Origin: Bacillota bacterium
Lineage (GTDB): Bacteria > Armatimonadota > Hebobacteria > Hebobacterales > Hebobacteraceae
Direction: 5' to 3'
Length of the DNA: 8,614 bases
Assembly (NCBI GenBank): GCA_030597345.1
Contig: JAUVSA010000075.1
Coordinates: 1 to 8,614, forward strand
Made by a program: the position numbers and the translations under genes. Positions 6,134 to 8,614 of this stretch are shown one piece after another (positions within the stretch are counted from its first letter, which is position 1; every line of letters starts with the position of its first letter). Under the pieces are notes generated by a model. That model had not been told where the DNA came from. It made no database searches and saw only the letters and a list, made by a program, of their open reading frames with translations.

Positions 6134-7198
6134 CTAGTGGCCGGGAGTGTTCCTCGATGCTGCTCCTCGAGCTTGCCCCCCGGGCCTGGCCATCTCGAGT
6201 GGCGCCACAAACTCGGGGCGGACCGCGGGAACCGTGGCCTTGACCTCTCGGACGATCCCTCTCGAGGGATCTGAGGCCGTTCCCTTGAAGCAGTAGATAG
6301 GTTGGATGGTGTCCATGTCCCAGCCGGCGGCGCCGTCGTAGTACTCCATTTCGACGCTCTCTATCGTGGCTTCAGCGAATACTCCGGGTCTCGAGAGGCC
6401 TTCTATTCGGGCGGCATCCGAGGACAGGGCTTCCCGCGCCTCATCGGGAGAGAGAATCGGATAGACGCCGACTTCGCGGAGATCCCGCATGTTGCGCTTG
6501 ATGGAACACACATCCCCGTCACAGTTGACCCCCACCGCGAAGATGCCCTCAGGGAAGCCGTTGTGGAAGCGCCGGTAGACCGCGGAGCGAACGAGCACCA
6601 CCTGCCCGCGTCCAGCAATCCTGGTGGAAACAACCCGTGTCAGATGCGCCCCTTCCGGGAGGAGTCCGGTGTGCTCCAGAAAGGCGTGGGCCGCTGCCGC
6701 GGTCTCGTCTATTCCCACTGCTGGGTCCATCTCCCTTGTCGGAGTGCGGAGGAAAGGCTTGCGGTTGCTCCAGGTCACGCTGTCGTTACCGTGCAGGAAG
6801 CAACTCATGTAGAGGTCACCTACCTGAAGTATATAGAAGCTGCCGGTTGGAAATCTCTCAGGCGCGCTCGCGCGCATGTCATTGGGGACCGGCTCCCCCA
6901 GAAGCTCCGAAAGTGCGCAGGCCGTCTCCAGAGTGGGCTCAGAGCGCACGGCCTCATATACTGGCATCTCCTGAGGGAAGTACATGTTGGCTGCTTCGAG
7001 CACACCGGAGGCGAAGGTGAACTCACACGCATCGGAGGAGACGGCCATGGCGCGCGGCAGCACCAGCGGGGGAACCTGCCTCAAGGATGCTGCTTCAGAG
7101 GGTAGTGTGCCGAGCGCGGCGGGGGAACGATGGGCCGCGAGCCCGAGGGCCGCCGCCAGGGCGCAGCAAGCGACTAGAGTGAAGCGTCTCCGTGTCAT
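6134..7198 (-). CDS. Exported protein of unknown function, possible PepSY/YycI-like fold
   Basis: I do not recognise this 354-residue protein with certainty. The ATG at 7198 is chosen because AGGAG lies close upstream and the protein then opens with MTRRRFTLV and a hydrophobic stretch to about 22, a signal peptide. TRRRFT resembles a twin-arginine (Tat) motif, and cleavage near SPA-A (25-28) is plausible. An in-frame upstream ATG at 7261 would place charged residues before the signal and overlap the queD fragment. The C-terminal half has a dG-type strand (AVGVNCDGDVCSIKRN, 221-236), an LSPDEAREAL helix (249-258) and EYYDG...DTIQPIYCFKG (285-306), reminiscent of PepSY or YycI-like domains. Eight cysteines are present. 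Parts are less GC-rich than the neighbours, for example 28 of 60 bases at 6781-6840. It lies between two queD 5' repeats and is probably transcribed from the promoter at 7353-7382. Confidence 0.8.
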   Translation of the reverse strand: MTRRRFTLVACCALAAALGLAAHRSPAALGTLPSEAASLRQVPPLVLPRAMAVSSDACEFTFASGVLEAANMYFPQEMPVYEAVRSEPTLETACALSELLGEPVPNDMRASAPERFPTGSFYILQVGDLYMSCFLHGNDSVTWSNRKPFLRTPTREMDPAVGIDETAAAAHAFLEHTGLLPEGAHLTRVVSTRIAGRGQVVLVRSAVYRRFHNGFPEGIFAVGVNCDGDVCSIKRNMRDLREVGVYPILSPDEAREALSSDAARIEGLSRPGVFAEATIESVEMEYYDGAAGWDMDTIQPIYCFKGTASDPSRGIVREVKATVPAVRPEFVAPLEMARPGGQARGAASRNTPGH

Positions 7199-7217
7199 TG
7201 CTACTCTCCTGGTGTGG

Positions 7218-7328
7218 CGCGGTGATGACGGCGGTGTAGTTGTGACCATGCAGGCGCGCACAGGGGCCGGGGTGGCCGTGGATCTGGTGGGCGGCGGAGA
7301 ATTGGATCTCGACGGTCAGTTCGAACAT
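7218..7328 (-). pseudogene. queD: Truncated queD copy (N-terminal 37 codons)
   Basis: From an ATG at 7328 the frame encodes MFELTVEIQFSAAHQ and continues through GPCARLHGHNY to about codon 37. It matches intact QueD at 35 of 37 residues after treating both start codons as Met; only Glu17 to His and Asn32 to Thr differ. Then the similarity stops. The frame stays open to 7095, running out of frame over the start and signal peptide of the exported-protein gene, for a 77-residue product unlike QueD after residue 37. The zinc histidines and Cys23 survive, but the remaining two thirds of the enzyme are gone, so it cannot be a working QueD. It may now serve only as leader or 5' UTR for the downstream gene. 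Confidence 0.85.
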
Positions 7329-7352
7329 CTGACAGATGTTGACTCCCAGGCA

Positions 7353-7382
7353 ATTGTAGCACGGGGGATTGGGTGGCGGCAA
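7353..7382 (-). promoter_or_regulatory. Promoter of the queD fragment and exported-protein gene
   Basis: On the minus strand TTGCCG (7382-7377), 18 bases, and TACAAT (7358-7353) with the extended TGC before it. The -10 is closer to consensus than in the intact queD promoter (TAGAAT). The nearest intact gene downstream is the exported-protein gene at 7198, giving a leader of about 150 bases that contains the queD remnant. Confidence 0.6.
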
Positions 7383-7418
7383 ACCCATCCAATATCCCCC
7401 AAGCTCCTTCGCCCCTAC

Positions 7419-7489
7419 GTCCGCCGTCGGCGGACCGGGGTGCGGCTCAGTCGGCCTCGCCGACCGCCATGGCGGCCGCTTGCGCGGCC
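7419..7489. repeat. Chain of short GC-rich hairpins
   Basis: Four small inverted repeats follow one another. GTCCGCCG (7419-7426) pairs with CGGCGGAC (7428-7435). TCGGC (7451-7455) pairs with GCCGA (7459-7463). CCGCCATGGCGG (7464-7475) is a perfect palindrome. GGCCGC (7474-7479) pairs with GCGGCC (7484-7489). The chain lies in the divergent intergenic region between the exported-protein gene and radC. It looks like decayed or mobile intergenic repeat material rather than a gene. Confidence 0.5.
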
Positions 7490-7512
7490 TAGCCAGCGGC
7501 ACTCTCAGGGCC

Positions 7513-7598
7513 TATCCACTTCGCTCAGGATGACAGGAGGGGTGGGCATGGGTCCTGCTTCGCTGAAGCTACGCAGGATGCACATGCCCGCCCTACAG
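7513..7598. repeat. Dispersed intergenic repeat, copy A
   Basis: It begins with ACTTCGCTCAGGATGACAGG (7518-7537); the complement contains the widespread TCATCCTGAGCGAAG-type motif. A long imperfect hairpin follows: GGGCATG (7544-7550) with CATGCCC (7583-7589), and inside it TCCTGC (7553-7558) with GCAGGA (7573-7578). It ends in GCCCGCCCTACAG (7586-7598). A related unit with the same order of parts lies at 8467-8522. It sits just upstream of radC, where no clear promoter was found. Confidence 0.6.
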
Positions 7599-7666
7599 CA
7601 GGTAGGCCTCTGCCGGGGCAGGTGGTCGCTTGGTGGTGGGAGAAGTCGGGGCTGGAAGGGGAGACA

Positions 7667-8356
7667 ATGTCCGAGCGCGGGTTGGTGATCCGGGATCTTC
7701 CGGTGGGGGAGCGGCCGCGGGAGCGGATGGAGCAGTACGGACCGGAGGCGCTGTCCACGGCGGAGCTGCTGGGGATCGTGCTGCGGGTGGGGTCGAGGGG
7801 GGAGTCGGCGGTGCGGCTGGCGGAGCGATTGCTGAGCGAGTTCGGGGGTCTGGCGGGAATCGCCCGGGCGAGAATCCCGCAGCTTTCGGCGCTGTCGGGG
7901 GTGGGGCTGGCAAAGGCGGCGCAGGTGAAGGCGGCGTTCGAGCTGGGGAAGCGGCTGGCGACCTCGGTGGAGGGGCCGCGTGCGGTTGTCCGCAACGGCG
8001 CGGATGCGGCGGCGCTGGTGATGGAGGAGCTGCGCCACCGAGAGCAGGAGTGTCTGGCAGCGATCTTCCTGGACACCCGCAATCAGGTGCTGCGGGTGCG
8101 CATCTTGATGGTGGGGACGCTGACGGGGAGTCCCGCGCACCCGCGGGAGGTGTTCAAGGAGGCGCTGGCGCAGGGGTGCGCGAGCCTGATCGTGTGCCAC
8201 AATCATCCGAGCGGGGACCCGACGCCGAGTAAGGATGACATCGCGCTGACTGCGAGGCTGGTGAAGGCGGGGGAGTTGGTGGGGATTCCGGTGCTGGATC
8301 ATATTGTTATTGGTGGGGGGAGGTATGTGTCTCTGAAGGAGGCGGGGAGGATGTGA
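7667..8356 (+). CDS. radC: RadC-family JAB/MPN-domain protein
   Basis: This 229-residue protein has normal RadC length. The N-terminal UPF0758 part (about 5-100) includes ERPRERMEQYGPEALSTAELL and a helix-hairpin-helix-like LSALSGVGLAKAAQVKAAFELGKRL at 74-97. The C-terminal JAB/MPN metal-binding domain (about 105-229) carries His178 and His180 in CHNHPSGDPTPS and Asp191 ten residues on, the JAMM spacing, preceded by GSPAHPREVFKEAL (154-167). The ATG at 7667 is preferred because GGGGAG lies five bases upstream and the protein then begins MSERGLVIRDLP, as in relatives; an upstream ATG at 7622 adds 15 unconserved residues. The family was named for DNA repair, but its actual role is unsettled; the metal-site pattern suggests hydrolase or nuclease-type chemistry. 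It stands alone between repeat-rich stretches. Confidence 0.95.
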   Translation: MSERGLVIRDLPVGERPRERMEQYGPEALSTAELLGIVLRVGSRGESAVRLAERLLSEFGGLAGIARARIPQLSALSGVGLAKAAQVKAAFELGKRLATSVEGPRAVVRNGADAAALVMEELRHREQECLAAIFLDTRNQVLRVRILMVGTLTGSPAHPREVFKEALAQGCASLIVCHNHPSGDPTPSKDDIALTARLVKAGELVGIPVLDHIVIGGGRYVSLKEAGRM

Positions 8357-8380
8357 GGGGGAGGGAGATGCGAGTTCGGG

Positions 8381-8406
8381 TGTTGCGGGACTTGAGTCCC
8401 GCAACA
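8381..8406. terminator. 12-bp perfect hairpin after radC
   Basis: TGTTGCGGGACT (8381-8392) and AGTCCCGCAACA (8395-8406) pair perfectly around a two-base gap, starting 25 bases after the radC stop. Stability suits a terminator, but no T-run follows on either strand. It shares the core GCGGGA-N6-TCCCGC with the hairpin at 8431-8450, so it may instead be a repeat element that also ends transcription. Confidence 0.4.
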
Positions 8407-8430
8407 AATCGCCCCCTGGCTTGAGTGAGT

Positions 8431-8450
8431 GGCGGGAGTAAACTCCCGCC
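8431..8450. repeat. 9-bp perfect hairpin, GCGGGA-N6-TCCCGC type
   Basis: GGCGGGAGT (8431-8439) pairs with ACTCCCGCC (8442-8450). Its core GCGGGA-GTAAAC-TCCCGC copies the core of the hairpin 47 bases upstream with a different six-base centre. The flank TCCCGCCGCACCGAC recurs almost unchanged at 8574-8588. Confidence 0.55.
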
Positions 8451-8466
8451 GCACCGACACCAACGG

Positions 8467-8522
8467 ATTCTTCGCTTGGCTCAGAATGACACCTGGCGGG
8501 GCACAGAGACCCCGCCCTACAG
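8467..8522. repeat. Dispersed intergenic repeat, copy B
   Basis: The unit reads ATTCTTCGCTTGGCTCAG then AATGACA, a hairpin GGCGGGG (8495-8501) with CCCCGCC (8510-8516), and ends in CTACAG. The same parts in the same order occur at 7513-7598: the CTTCGCTCAG-ATGACA box, a stem, then GCCCTACAG. On the minus strand it carries the TCATTCTGAGC-AAGCGAAGAATC motif known to me from intergenic repeats of various environmental bacteria. Confidence 0.6.
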
Positions 8523-8614
8523 AAGAGAAGCGAGAGGCCAGGCGCTATGGGGTTTATGAGACAGCCACTTCAGTCCCGCCACACCGACGTTCTTCGCGAT
8601 TGAAGGGGGGAGGG

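Larger units (their letters stand above)
7218..7413. repeat. Direct repeat copy 2: queD promoter plus 5' end
   Basis: This is the partner of the repeat at 5869-6048, in the same orientation, 1349 bp away measured start codon to start codon. It is slightly longer because of small insertions, about ten bases near 7396-7407 and one in the promoter spacer. It ends on the left near the ribosome site of the exported-protein gene. Confidence 0.85.
8357..8614. other. Repeat-rich non-coding right edge
   Basis: No gene is seen after radC. The stretch contains two GCGGGA-N6-TCCCGC hairpins, dispersed repeat copy B, and a partial third unit at 8574-8597 in which TCCCGCCACACCGAC is followed directly by TTCTTCGC. 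At 8444-8475 eight extra bases separate the same two parts. The remaining bases show no structure I can support. Confidence 0.6.

Noticed and set aside
5980..6210. N-terminal extension of queD to an upstream ATG
   Set aside because: The extra 77 codons cover the promoter and intergenic DNA and are not conserved; GTG at 5979 has the ribosome site and the conserved N-terminus.
7160..7198. Lipoprotein signal in the exported protein (LVAC at residues 8-11)
   Set aside because: The cysteine comes too early, with almost no hydrophobic segment before it; an ordinary or Tat-type signal peptide fits better.
7505..8407. 300-residue minus-strand open frame over radC
   Set aside because: Arg/Pro/His-rich antisense frame of a clearly recognised gene, including repeat DNA at its end.
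1..8614. CRISPR array, tRNA genes, transposase or integrase genes
   Set aside because: No regularly spaced repeats with unique spacers, no tRNA cloverleaf with CCA end, and no such protein in any frame.

Overview
The window is high-GC bacterial DNA with five intact genes, one gene fragment and several repeat-rich intergenic stretches. Ribosome binding sites (GGAG/AGGAG) and sigma70-type promoter boxes are conventional. The large secreted GxGYxYP-family protein, queuosine-type genes and many short dispersed intergenic repeats would fit an environmental bacterium of the Armatimonadota/Planctomycetota/Acidobacteriota type. No rRNA or strong taxonomic marker is present, so this placement is a weak inference.

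Layout. Positions 1-312 are non-coding with small inverted and direct repeats. A 1072-residue secreted GxGYxYP-type putative glycoside hydrolase lies on the minus strand (313-3531). It is divergent from an IclR-family regulator on the plus strand (3696-4607), and the shared 164-base intergenic region holds a good minus-strand promoter and three CGGTCA repeats that could be operators. Positions 4608-4903 hold a plus-strand promoter followed by a strongly self-complementary segment, possibly a structured RNA or the 3' hairpin of queC. The minus-strand pair queD-queC (5979 down to 4904) makes 7-cyano-7-deazaguanine precursors (preQ0 pathway). Upstream of it, on the same strand, is a gene for a 354-residue exported protein of unknown function (6134-7198). 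Upstream of that is a second copy of the queD promoter plus the first 37 codons of queD. On the right, radC runs on the plus strand (7667-8356) between two blocks of short hairpins and dispersed repeats (7419-7602 and 8357-8614).

Most notable point. The exported-protein gene sits between two direct copies, about 180-196 bp each, of the queD promoter/5' region. The upstream copy is a truncated queD that keeps the promoter, the zinc-binding histidines and the catalytic cysteine, then breaks off. Its promoter now faces the exported-protein gene. This looks like a paralogous queD that was internally deleted, or a cassette captured by recombination between queD copies. How it arose cannot be settled from this window alone.

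Gene cooperation. The IclR regulator probably controls the divergent glycoside-hydrolase-like gene. QueD and QueC act in one pathway; QueE, which works between them, is not in the window. No functional link between radC and its neighbours is visible.
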